A stretch of 64,000 nucleotides of DNA. Source: Sansalvadorimonas sp965243775. Lineage in GTDB: Bacteria > Pseudomonadota > Gammaproteobacteria > Pseudomonadales > Endozoicomonadaceae. A program made the translations under genes and the position numbers. A model generated the notes under the pieces. That model was not told the DNA's origin, made no database searches, and saw only the letters and a list, made by a program, of their open reading frames with translations. The number at the start of each line of letters is the position of its first letter. Within the stretch, counting starts at the first letter, position 1. The stretch is taken from positions 119,603 to 183,602 of the forward strand of contig CBDEWF010000037.1 of the NCBI GenBank assembly GCA_965243775.1, given 5' to 3'. Shown piece by piece: positions 41,803 through 49,665 of the stretch.

Positions 41803-42405
41803 CTAATCATTACTGGTGACAGTAATTCCCAGGGGGCGCAATTCGCCGGTAGCAATATCGTAGAGGCAGCCGTGAATGGAGAGCTTTTGCCCCTTCTTCC
41901 AGGCATTCTGAACGACAGGAAGATCAGCCAGGTTCAGAACCTGCTGTTCAATATTCAGCTCCACCAGGCGGTTTATGCGAGCATCTTCATCGCGAATACT
42001 GTCGAGCTGATCTTTGTGGCAGTCACACAGATCCCGGATCGGTTCCAGCCATTCGCGCAGCGCCCCGGTTGCTTCGTCACGGTAGGTGGCCTGTACACCG
42101 CCGCAGTTAGTGTGTCCGGTGACAATAATATGTTTAACCTGCAGTGACTCCACGGCAAACTGGATAGCTGACATACAGCTGTTGTCTCTGGTGGTTACCA
42201 GATTGGCAACATTGCGATAGACCAGCATATCTCCAGGCTCCATGCCGGTCACCATTTCGGCGGGCATGCGACTGTCGCAACAGCCAACCCAGAGATATTC
42301 TGGAGACTGCTTTCTGGCTTTATCCTCGAAGAAACCGGGCTGCTGTTGCTCTTTTTTTATGGCCCATTCGCGATTTTGCTTTACAAGTCTGTTGATCTCA
42401 TCCAT
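41803..42405 (-). CDS. can: beta-class carbonic anhydrase
   Basis: The 200-residue cytoplasmic enzyme carries the zinc ligands of the beta class: WVGCCDSRMPAEMV (Cys and the Asp-Arg dyad) and IIVTGHTNCGGVQA (His and Cys). It interconverts CO2 and bicarbonate, supplying biosynthetic carboxylations. Length and the opening INRLVKQNREWA match the E. coli Can subgroup. Its start overlaps the end of the upstream 5'-nucleotidase gene by 8 bases on the same strand, so the two may be co-transcribed. Confidence 0.94.
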   Translation of the reverse strand: MDEINRLVKQNREWAIKKEQQQPGFFEDKARKQSPEYLWVGCCDSRMPAEMVTGMEPGDMLVYRNVANLVTTRDNSCMSAIQFAVESLQVKHIIVTGHTNCGGVQATYRDEATGALREWLEPIRDLCDCHKDQLDSIRDEDARINRLVELNIEQQVLNLADLPVVQNAWKKGQKLSIHGCLYDIATGELRPLGITVTSND

Positions 42406-44317
42406 GGCGCTGTTTCGGACCTATTAACCGTGAAAAGAGTAACCGGTAGAAAATCAAGAGAATAATGCACAGAAGCGTAAACAGGACGATTGTGATCGTC
42501 CACATGATCCAGGTAGCATTTTGCAACAACAGGTTAGGATGTAGAGAGTTGTTTGTAACCATTCTTGGTGCAAGAACCTGTTCATTGAGAACGATATTGG
42601 CAATACCATCGCCATCGGTATCCGGTAGCTGACTGAAGTAGTCAAGCTGTACCTGCCAGAGCTTATATTCCTGAATATCTGGCATATCAGGATTTCTGTC
42701 AATGATGGCTGTAGACAGGTCTTTCAGTGGACTGCCCTGCTCATCCTTGGGCGTCACACTGAGCAAGCCATGGCTGATGTCGTTGATTATCCAGGCATAG
42801 TTCCCGATATAGCTGCTGGCAGCAAGACTGTAGAGCCTCTTGTTATCTGACAGGTCCAGGGGAGTAAATCCTGTTGTCGGGTCACCGAGTTCAATCGTTG
42901 TCACTCGATCCAGGGGCGGCCTGAATTGGTTAAAAGTCACACGCAAACCTGAAATCCGCGGGAAATAGGCACGGCCATAAATCTGGTATGCCAGGGTCAG
43001 GACTTCCATCATATTGCGCAGCTCCTGAGCCGTCATCCAGACCTTAATCAAGGGATAGCCGGGATCATCGTCCAGCTTGCCAACCCCCAGGGGTTCCAGC
43101 CGAAAAATATCCGATACTGCCTGCAGTCCTGACTCTCCCTTGAGCAGGTCATCCCTGATAACGCCATTAGTCGTCAGGGCGACATCGCTACTGGCCGCGG
43201 TTCTGATGGCATCAGCTACCAGGTTACCCAGAGCCTGGTCTTCGAATTGTCTTCCCAGGGTTTCAGGTGTTCTGACCACAGGCTGCTCAAAGGCATAACC
43301 ACGAGGGGCCAGGACTTCCCCGGTAATAATGTCCTTGAATTCATCCACCTGCCTGCTCACGATGGGGTCGCCCAGGATACTGTCATCAATTGTGTGAAGC
43401 TGATATTTTTTCATTGAGAGTGTGCCATCGTCGGAAAGCTCCATGGACAATTCACCCAGATAGCGAATCTCAGAGCCTGCCTGCACTATAGGAACCCCGT
43501 TGACAATAATGGGCTCTTGCAGTGCTGTATGACTGTGCCCGCCAACGATAATATCTATTCCGGGAACCTGGCGGGCGTACTCCACTTCTTCGCCGCCCCA
43601 TGACCCATCTTTATTACGCTGCACACCACTGTGGGACAGTAGAATTACCACGTCGGCTCTCTGCTTGCTTTTTAACAGGTTCACCATAGTGCGGGCGGTG
43701 GCCAGCTGCTCTTCAAAAATAACTGGCTTGGCGTTAGGAGCAGACCTGTCTGCATCCTGCCCCATCAGGCCGAACAGACCAAAACGGATACCACCTTTCT
43801 CAATCACTCTCCAGGATTCGATCACGCCCTGATCCTGCAGGTGTTTCTGCTCTGGAGGCAAAGTGAGATTGGATGTAATGATGGGGGGCAGTTGGTCAAG
43901 GTGACGGCTGGCGGCTTCCAGCATTCTGGAAAGCCCGTCTGGCCTGAAATCAAACTCATGGTTGCCAAGGGTGATAGCATCATATCCCAGCTGTTTCATC
44001 ATTCTCAGTTCCGGGGCATGGGTGCGGTAAATTGTATGGAACAAAGTGCCCTGGCTGATATCTCCTCCATCCAGCAGAAGAGTCGGCTCAGTGCTATGCT
44101 GCTGGCGCAGTTGCTCAACAAGGGTTGCCAGCCGGGCTACCCCGCCGACGGTTTGGTCATCATTGACTGTTTCCGGTGTGTATTCCGAATTGGGTCCGAA
44201 AGCAAGCAGTCGGGACTGCCAGTCATTGGTATGCAGAATAGTGAATGGTTTTCCTACAGCTAAAACAGACAGTGGAAAACTGAGGAAAAAAAACAGAAGG
44301 ATACTATGTATTGACAT
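42398..44317 (-). CDS. 5'-nucleotidase / metallophosphoesterase, membrane-anchored
   Basis: Of the in-frame starts I choose ATG 44315-44317 because it begins a signal peptide (MSIHSILLFFFLSFPLSVLAVG); the frame is open 37 codons upstream. The product is about 639 residues. Metallophosphatase motifs are ILHTNDWQSRLL, LLDGGDISQG, TLGNHEFDF and GGHSHTAL, and the 5'-nucleotidase C-terminal domain follows from about 335 (GNLVADAIRTAASSDVALTTNG). A C-terminal membrane segment (TWIMWTITIVLFTLLCIILLIFY) with basic tail is unusual and would anchor the enzyme in the inner membrane facing the periplasm. It releases nucleosides from nucleotides and possibly acts on cyclic nucleotides. Confidence 0.9.
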   Translation of the reverse strand: MSIHSILLFFFLSFPLSVLAVGKPFTILHTNDWQSRLLAFGPNSEYTPETVNDDQTVGGVARLATLVEQLRQQHSTEPTLLLDGGDISQGTLFHTIYRTHAPELRMMKQLGYDAITLGNHEFDFRPDGLSRMLEAASRHLDQLPPIITSNLTLPPEQKHLQDQGVIESWRVIEKGGIRFGLFGLMGQDADRSAPNAKPVIFEEQLATARTMVNLLKSKQRADVVILLSHSGVQRNKDGSWGGEEVEYARQVPGIDIIVGGHSHTALQEPIIVNGVPIVQAGSEIRYLGELSMELSDDGTLSMKKYQLHTIDDSILGDPIVSRQVDEFKDIITGEVLAPRGYAFEQPVVRTPETLGRQFEDQALGNLVADAIRTAASSDVALTTNGVIRDDLLKGESGLQAVSDIFRLEPLGVGKLDDDPGYPLIKVWMTAQELRNMMEVLTLAYQIYGRAYFPRISGLRVTFNQFRPPLDRVTTIELGDPTTGFTPLDLSDNKRLYSLAASSYIGNYAWIINDISHGLLSVTPKDEQGSPLKDLSTAIIDRNPDMPDIQEYKLWQVQLDYFSQLPDTDGDGIANIVLNEQVLAPRMVTNNSLHPNLLLQNATWIMWTITIVLFTLLCIILLIFYRLLFSRLIGPKQRHG

Positions 44318-44496
44318 GATTATTATTATCGAGACATCTAAGGTGCCGTAATGCCAGCCTGACCTACAGTGTAAACATGTCGCAATCTCAAGGTAAATAC
44401 CGGCTCGAGATAAATACTGAATTTTCAAGTCTTTGGTGTTGGGAAAAAGATATCATCCTGAAGCTGACTATATTGATAACAATAACCGGTTCATGG

Positions 44497-45804
44497 ATGA
44501 GTTTAATGATTGACCAGCTACGACATCATTTTTACTTCTTTATATCTGCTCTCTTGCTCCTTCTGACAGGAAGTGTTATGGCTGGTGATATCGCCGGGGA
44601 TATAAAGAGCTTCCAGCTGAAGTCTGGTGAGCAGTGCATTGCGCCATCCCCCCTGGTAACAAGTGAAGATCAGCCCAGTGAGCGGCCGGTTGCCAAACAG
44701 TACTGTAATCGTGGCAACAATTATCTCTGGGAAATGACTGATAATTACCGGCTGGTCAGCAAGGCTTATTCAAATGAAGAAAGTGGTGGCCCGCTATGTC
44801 TGACCAGGCGGCATGAAGGTGCAACCGAAGAAAACAAACTTAAGGTCTATCTGGAACAGTGCCTGCAGGGGGTTAATCCAGCCCAGTCCTGGACCTTTGA
44901 CAAGAATGGAATACTGTTTGAGGCAGATGAATCTGGTAAGGTTCTGACGGCAGCCAGCATTTCAGGTGCAGATGGCGAACCAGATATTACCGATATTAAG
45001 GGTAGCTTTCAGTGGCTCAGGGATTATCCGCCAGGCTCCAATTATTGTTACTTTATTCCCTGGACTAACTGCCGGGCTTGCGGTTTGCTGGTAGAGTCTT
45101 CTCCCGTGTGTTCCAAGCCCGATGGGGATGACTCCGAAAACTCTCCTTCAACTCCTGATGAGCCAAACCCCGGAAATGGAGGTGAGAGCCCCACTGTTCC
45201 AAATTCGGAACCACAGCCAGAACCACAGCCAGAACCACAGCCAGAACCACAGCCAGAACCACAGCCAGAACCACAGCCAGAACCATTACCGGAAACTCCG
45301 GAAGATCCTGAATCAGAATCGGTCAATAGAGTTGCTGCATACTTTCTGTTAAAGCAACTGCGTCAGGATATGGAAGTTTGCATGGATATAACTGGTGGAA
45401 CAGACCAGTATGAGGTTGTTCTGAATGAGTGCGCGCTAACTTCTGATACCCAGCAGTGGTCCCATGATCTGGGTACCAAGGCGATCTACAACAAGAAGGT
45501 GGGAACCAGCATGTGTCTGACCCGCGCCAGTAATAAAATTCTCCTGTTGAGCTGTCTGGATAAAAACCAGCGCAACAGCAGTCAGCGCTGGTACTTTAGC
45601 CGAGGCTGGTTGCGAGGCGTTCCCTGGGCAGCTTTACTGTCTTACACGGCCAACAATGGAAGTTGGGTTGAACAACTGACACATAATGGTTTTGAAAGGT
45701 ACATTATCAAGCCCAAATATGTCGAATGCCAGCTAGTCGACGGACTGTGTTATGACCTGCCAACCGGGCAGTTAAAGGAACAGGTTCCGTTTTATAACAA
45801 CTAA
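44497..45804 (+). CDS. secreted protein with two ricin-B-like lectin domains and an EPQP spacer
   Basis: The signal peptide (FYFFISALLLLLTGSVMA) sets the start to ATG 44497 or ATG 44506; the frame is open upstream to 44377. The mature protein is about 410 residues. Two beta-trefoil-like Cys-rich halves flank a spacer made of six EPQP units (45208-45279). Half 1 has CLTRRHEG and AQSWTFDKNG; half 2 has CMDITGG, TQQWSHD, CLTRASNK and SQRWYFSRG, recalling the QxW repeats of R-type lectins. Such proteins bind sugars on other cells. It could be a secreted adhesin or toxin B-subunit-like protein; no partner enzyme is adjacent. Family assignment is from motif pattern only. Confidence 0.65.
   Translation: MSLMIDQLRHHFYFFISALLLLLTGSVMAGDIAGDIKSFQLKSGEQCIAPSPLVTSEDQPSERPVAKQYCNRGNNYLWEMTDNYRLVSKAYSNEESGGPLCLTRRHEGATEENKLKVYLEQCLQGVNPAQSWTFDKNGILFEADESGKVLTAASISGADGEPDITDIKGSFQWLRDYPPGSNYCYFIPWTNCRACGLLVESSPVCSKPDGDDSENSPSTPDEPNPGNGGESPTVPNSEPQPEPQPEPQPEPQPEPQPEPQPEPLPETPEDPESESVNRVAAYFLLKQLRQDMEVCMDITGGTDQYEVVLNECALTSDTQQWSHDLGTKAIYNKKVGTSMCLTRASNKILLLSCLDKNQRNSSQRWYFSRGWLRGVPWAALLSYTANNGSWVEQLTHNGFERYIIKPKYVECQLVDGLCYDLPTGQLKEQVPFYNN
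45208..45285 (+). repeat. 12-base tandem repeat encoding EPQP
   Basis: The unit GAACCACAGCCA is repeated six times exactly, then decays to GAACCATTACCG. Such perfect short repeats can change number by slippage, in steps that keep the frame. Confidence 0.95.
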
Positions 45805-45838
45805 ATAAAAGCGAGCTGGCGTAAATGGTCAGCTCGTT
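45805..45838 (-). terminator. terminator of rimI
   Basis: On the minus strand CGAGCTG pairs with CAGCTCG across 11 bases, followed by CTTTTATTT, 13 bases after the rimI stop. The same hairpin could serve the convergent lectin gene. Confidence 0.7.
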
Positions 45839-45850
45839 GAAATCCCTGCT

Positions 45851-46321
45851 TTAATATTGAAGATCCTGGGCCATCACAATGGCATCTTCCCTGCCGCCAT
45901 CCGCCGGATAATAGCCTTTGCGTCTACCGACCTCGGCAAAACCGTTTTGCTCATAAAGCTCTATGGCTCTGAGGTTGGAAGCACGAACTTCCAGAAACAT
46001 CACCTCAGCACTTTGCTGCCGCGTGTCGTCCAAGGCGAATTTCAGCAGTTTCAGTCCAAGTCCCTGGCGCTGAAATTCTGGCGATACAACCAGGTTCAGC
46101 AGGTGTCCTTCTCCTACTGAGATCATTACCACGATATAGCCTGCCAGTTGACCATACTTTTCCAGCAGCCAGAAGCGGTAGCCCGATTTCAGGCAGTCGT
46201 TCAGGATACCGTAGGTCCAAGGATGGGAGTGTGCCAGTGTTTCAAGGTGGTGAACGTCGGGAAGATCCGACTCGGTCATTGGGCGAAGGGTAAAACCCCC
46301 AGCCCACTCAAGGGTGGTCAT
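45851..46321 (-). CDS. rimI: ribosomal protein S18 alanine N-acetyltransferase
   Basis: The 156-residue GNAT protein has the acetyl-CoA loop VVSPEFQRQGLGLKLLKFAL (the Q/R-x-x-G-x-G/A signature) and the terminal EVRASNLRAIELYEQNGFAEVGRRKGYYP, the typical RimI ending, including the tyrosine-rich YYP. RimI acetylates the N terminus of S18. It lies 5 bases downstream of the holD-like gene on the same strand, as in E. coli and Pseudomonas, so the pair forms an operon. Confidence 0.93.
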   Translation of the reverse strand: MTTLEWAGGFTLRPMTESDLPDVHHLETLAHSHPWTYGILNDCLKSGYRFWLLEKYGQLAGYIVVMISVGEGHLLNLVVSPEFQRQGLGLKLLKFALDDTRQQSAEVMFLEVRASNLRAIELYEQNGFAEVGRRKGYYPADGGREDAIVMAQDLQY

Positions 46322-46326
46322 GTTGG

Positions 46327-47208
46327 TTAAAGCTGTTGTCCTGGTGGAGTAGTGGGTGGAGTAAGGAGCGGAGCAAGATCATGCCAGGCGTCTGCTTTTA
46401 GCTCTGGCAGACTCATCAGTTCTCCCAGACTGCAGGTTATACCGTAGTGAACCTCATCCCGGGATTGATAACCCCGGCACTGGTCGAAACCAGTGGATTG
46501 GCTCCAAAGATAATGACAACTGGACTGGCCAAACAGAAGAACAGTGTTGCGGCGCGACAGGCCAAACTGATTATTCAGAAAACCCTGCAAAGCTTCCCGG
46601 GCATAACGTTTATCTGCCTGAGCGGCTTCCTGGGTCACCGGCCAGGCAAACATACCGGTACGCCAGGTTTCTGAAGGTTTGATGTTCAGTGCCAGAAGAA
46701 TATTTCTCAACAGGCGCTCATGGTAACCGGTAAACTGGTTTAAACCTGACCAGGGTAGGTCAGCAACGGCCAGACAGTGCTCGTTAATATCAATAGCTGC
46801 AATGCGGAACGGCTCTGCCGGAACCGGCTCTGTGACAAAATCCTTCAGGGTATCTGTTGCTGTGATGGTTTCCCCGGAATGCTGTTCTTTTTCCGGGGTC
46901 AGATCCCCCAGGATATCTGAAGACTCTTTTATCTGAGGTTTAGCTTCTACCGAGGTTGATAGCCTCGCTGTGGAAGCAGTCTGGGAAACAGCCGGCATGT
47001 AGGAGGGGATAAATTGCCCGGTGGACCCTGCCTGTTCTAATGAAGTGAGCTCTCTACTCTCCTTGGTGGGGAAATCACTTTCTTCCCATGTCCATTCGCA
47101 GGCCTGGGACGGACGGGCCTTCGGCAGCTTAAACCGGGGGAACCACGGCTGAATGCCCATGGCTGCCAGGTAGTCCTGTCTCTGGCGTTCGGTTATGGTG
47201 CCTCTCAT
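46327..47208 (-). CDS. HolD-like protein (DNA polymerase III psi subunit), extended
   Basis: ATG 47206-47208 begins RGTITERQRQDYLAAMGIQPWFPR, which resembles the N terminus of HolD-like proteins encoded upstream of rimI in Pseudomonas-type genomes; AAGGGAC precedes it. The 293-residue product is far longer than E. coli HolD (137 residues). A low-complexity middle (about 45-120) is followed by a C-terminal domain of about 150 residues: LLRNILLALNIKPSETWR, AREALQGFLNNQFGLSRRNTVLLFGQ. Position before rimI supports a clamp-loader psi role, but similarity is weak; the longer frame to 47286 is less likely. Confidence 0.6.
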   Translation of the reverse strand: MRGTITERQRQDYLAAMGIQPWFPRFKLPKARPSQACEWTWEESDFPTKESRELTSLEQAGSTGQFIPSYMPAVSQTASTARLSTSVEAKPQIKESSDILGDLTPEKEQHSGETITATDTLKDFVTEPVPAEPFRIAAIDINEHCLAVADLPWSGLNQFTGYHERLLRNILLALNIKPSETWRTGMFAWPVTQEAAQADKRYAREALQGFLNNQFGLSRRNTVLLFGQSSCHYLWSQSTGFDQCRGYQSRDEVHYGITCSLGELMSLPELKADAWHDLAPLLTPPTTPPGQQL

Positions 47209-47406
47209 CTGTCCCTTTGGTCTCGCTGGATTGGAAAAACAGTTATTGTACTTGAACTCAACAGGAAAAGCCCCCGGCCCCTGCATGAACTTGTGTCGAA
47301 AGAGCGGTCATAGGAACTTTCGGGAGCGCTGAGTTCGCTGTTTAATTAATTATTGATAAACCCCCGGCTATGCCGGGGGGACTCGCACAGGTTCTACCTT
47401 TACAGC

Positions 47407-47450
47407 GGTACCTACCTTGATGTTTCCGCCAAGAAACATTGAGGTGTACC
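47407..47450 (+). promoter_or_regulatory. hairpin sequestering the tnpA ribosome site
   Basis: GGTACCTACCTTGATGTTTC can pair with GAAACATTGAGGTGTACC, burying the GAGGT Shine-Dalgarno two to seven bases before ATG 47452. IS200 elements are known to limit transposase translation by such structures. Confidence 0.7.
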
Positions 47451-47451
47451 T

Positions 47452-47883
47452 ATGCCAGACTACAAGAGTCTGAGTCATACTCGTTGGGATTGTAAGTATC
47501 ATATTGTCTTTATCCCGAAGAAAAGGAAGAAGGTGATTTATGGAAACTTGAGGAAATTTCTTGGAGAGATATTTCACGAGTTAGCCAAAAGGAAGGACTG
47601 TAAAATCCTGGAAGGACACTTGATGCGAGATCATGTCCATATTTGTATCAGTATCCCACCAAAGTATTCGGTATCTAATGTTGTGGGTTACATCAAAGGA
47701 AAAGCTGCGATTCACATTGCCAAGAATTTCAAAGGAAGACAAAGGAATTTTACAGGGGAGCACTTCTGGGCAAGAGGATATTTTGTTTCTACGGTCGGGC
47801 TTGATGAAGATGTAGTGAGAGCATACATCCGAGATCAAGAGAAAGTAGAAGAGCATCGTGAGCAGATGAAGCTGGACTGGTAA
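47452..47883 (+). CDS. tnpA: IS200-type Y1 transposase
   Basis: The 143-residue HUH single-strand transposase opens YKSLSHTRWDCKYHIVFIPKKRKK. The HUH motif is LMRDHVHICISIPP and the catalytic tyrosine is in DVVRAYIRDQEK. Length and sequence match complete IS200 TnpA, so this copy is probably still active. A palindrome GCGCCCATGGGCGC (47886-47899) follows the stop. Confidence 0.95.
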   Translation: MPDYKSLSHTRWDCKYHIVFIPKKRKKVIYGNLRKFLGEIFHELAKRKDCKILEGHLMRDHVHICISIPPKYSVSNVVGYIKGKAAIHIAKNFKGRQRNFTGEHFWARGYFVSTVGLDEDVVRAYIRDQEKVEEHREQMKLDW

Positions 47884-48049
47884 TCGCGCCCATGGGCGCA
47901 ACAATAGCCCTTTGAGGGCGTCCCCTAAATAAGCCTCCGGCTCTGCCGGAGGTCATTTAACTGTGAACACACCCTAAAGGATTGCACGATATTTCCTGAC
48001 CGGTGACAATCTCAACTATTCCCTGATATCTGGCTGAAGGATTGCAGAA

Positions 48050-48631
48050 ATGGTTGGACGTTGTAGGCGTGTCTTTTTCGCATTTGCTGTTGTGATAACC
48101 TTGGGTGGATGTGCACTGAGTCCTCAGAATATCAATCTATCTCCCTATGTTGATGTCAATGCTTCTGCTGTTGAGCTGGATGGGCCGGTGACGGTGACCG
48201 TTTTTGATGAGCGGGTCAGCCCCTGGCTGGGGAATCGCGGCGGAATCTATGGATCTACCAACCGTATTGGCATTGGCAACAGCTTGCAGGACTCTGTCCG
48301 GATCTCTGTCGAACAGGCTTTGCGTGAACAGGGCATGGTGCCCGGTAATCTGAGTGATGCACCACAGTTTCAGATCTATATTGATTCCATTTCCTACCAG
48401 GTTCCCTCAGGTAACTATATCACACAGGTTGACCTGAAAACGTCACTTCGGGTTGTGGTACAGGCGGCAGGACACAGCTACCAGGGTTCTTATTCGGCCC
48501 AGGAGTCCAGGAAAGTTGTAAAAGCTCCCTCAGATGCAGAGAACGTAGAGCTGATTAATGGCATTGTCGGCAAGGCTCTTGAGCGTATGTTTGCAGATCC
48601 GGGGCTGATGCGGTTCTTGGCCAGATTGTAG
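48050..48631 (+). CDS. yajG: YajG family lipoprotein
   Basis: The 193-residue protein has a lipoprotein signal ending LGGC (Cys21). The mature part starts with SPQNINLSPYVD and VTVFDERVSPWLGNRGG, the YajG/DUF-type pattern, with a predicted beta-rich domain and FADPGLMRFLARL at the C terminus. YajG is an outer-membrane-directed lipoprotein of unknown detailed role, often near AmpG in enterics; here it stands alone and converges with hemH at a two-base interval. Confidence 0.8.
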   Translation: MVGRCRRVFFAFAVVITLGGCALSPQNINLSPYVDVNASAVELDGPVTVTVFDERVSPWLGNRGGIYGSTNRIGIGNSLQDSVRISVEQALREQGMVPGNLSDAPQFQIYIDSISYQVPSGNYITQVDLKTSLRVVVQAAGHSYQGSYSAQESRKVVKAPSDAENVELINGIVGKALERMFADPGLMRFLARL

Positions 48632-48633
48632 GC

Positions 48634-49641
48634 CTAGTGCTCAGCCCAGTCTGCCAGGGTTTTAGCCCACAGGTCATTGTCATTCAGGCAGGGAATTAAC
48701 GTCAGCTGTTCACCACCATTGATGATGAAATCTTCCTTTGCTTGTATGCCTATCTCTTCCAGGGTTTCCAGGCAATCCACGGTGAATGCCGGGCATATCA
48801 CCAGCAGTTTTTTTACCCCTTGGGCTGCCAGGTCGCGGATCGTCTGATCTGTTGCTGGAGAGAGCCACTTATCCTTTCCCAGTCGGGACTGAAACCCAAG
48901 GCTCCATCTGTTATCTGGAATTCCCGCCTGGTTGACAAAAGCCCGGGTAGTTTCAAAAACCTGATGGCGGTAACAGGTTTTGTGAGCTTCGGAAGGTTTG
49001 TTGCAGCAGTCAGGTGACAGGCAGTGGCTGCCAGTAGGATCATCCTTGCGGATATGTCGCTCTGGTACACCATGATAACTGAACAGCAGGTGATCCCACT
49101 CTTTTTCCATAGCCGGCCGGGCGCTCTCTACAAGACACTGGATATATTCCGGGTGCTGATAGAACACCGGGTGAACAGTGAGTTTCTGTGTCAGGTTATG
49201 TCTGGTGAAAACACGTTGTGCCTCTTTGAAGGCTGTTTTGATGGTAGACATGGCATAGTGCGGATAGAGGGGAAGCAACAGGATTTCGTCAATGCCATCC
49301 ATTGCCGCAAGTTTCAGAATTTCCTGCTTAATAGACGGGTTACCATACCGCATAGCCAGGGATACGGGCAGGGATGTATGGCTTTTGACTTTTTCAGTCA
49401 GCTTCTGGCTGAGCACTTTTAAAGGCGCCCCATCGGGGCGCCAGACACTTTCATAGGCTTCAGCAGATTTGGCCGGGCGCTTTGGCAGAACAAAGGCGCT
49501 GACAATAAAGCGCCGCAGTGGCCAGGGCAGGTCAATAACGCACGGGTCCATCAGAAACTGGTTCAGATAGCTCCGGACATCGCCCACCGAGGTTGAGTCT
49601 GGAGAGCCCAGGTTTACCAGAAGTACAGCCCTGCCCTTCAT
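48634..49641 (-). CDS. hemH: ferrochelatase
   Basis: The 335-residue enzyme has RAVLLVNLGSPDS at the N terminus, the metal-binding histidine in LLFSYHGVPERHIRKDDP, and the terminal block VICPAFTVDCLETLEEIGIQ with the second conserved Glu. HemH inserts Fe(II) into protoporphyrin IX in the last step of heme synthesis. A run CLSPDCCNKPSEAHKTC resembles the cluster-like cysteines of some members, but I cannot assert a cluster. It starts 25 bases from the end of nhaA on the same strand. Confidence 0.96.
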   Translation of the reverse strand: MKGRAVLLVNLGSPDSTSVGDVRSYLNQFLMDPCVIDLPWPLRRFIVSAFVLPKRPAKSAEAYESVWRPDGAPLKVLSQKLTEKVKSHTSLPVSLAMRYGNPSIKQEILKLAAMDGIDEILLLPLYPHYAMSTIKTAFKEAQRVFTRHNLTQKLTVHPVFYQHPEYIQCLVESARPAMEKEWDHLLFSYHGVPERHIRKDDPTGSHCLSPDCCNKPSEAHKTCYRHQVFETTRAFVNQAGIPDNRWSLGFQSRLGKDKWLSPATDQTIRDLAAQGVKKLLVICPAFTVDCLETLEEIGIQAKEDFIINGGEQLTLIPCLNDNDLWAKTLADWAEH

Positions 49642-49665
49642 TTCAATATTTCCTGTCTGTCGTCT

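Larger units (their letters stand above)
47361..47953 (+). mobile_element. IS200/IS605-family insertion sequence (IS200 type)
   Basis: Limits are set by the two subterminal hairpins: CCCCCGGC/GCCGGGGG (47361-47379) on the left and GCCTCCGGC/GCCGGAGGT (47933-47953) on the right; the true ends may lie a few bases outside. The element holds only tnpA, with no tnpB, as in IS200. It lacks target-site duplications, as the family does. Right after the right end, 47956-47975 equals one arm of the palindromic repeat at 55302-55356. Confidence 0.88.

Noticed and set aside
45048..45326. Gly-Ser-Cys repeat protein on the minus strand
   Set aside because: It is only the antisense reading of the EPQP repeat within the lectin gene.
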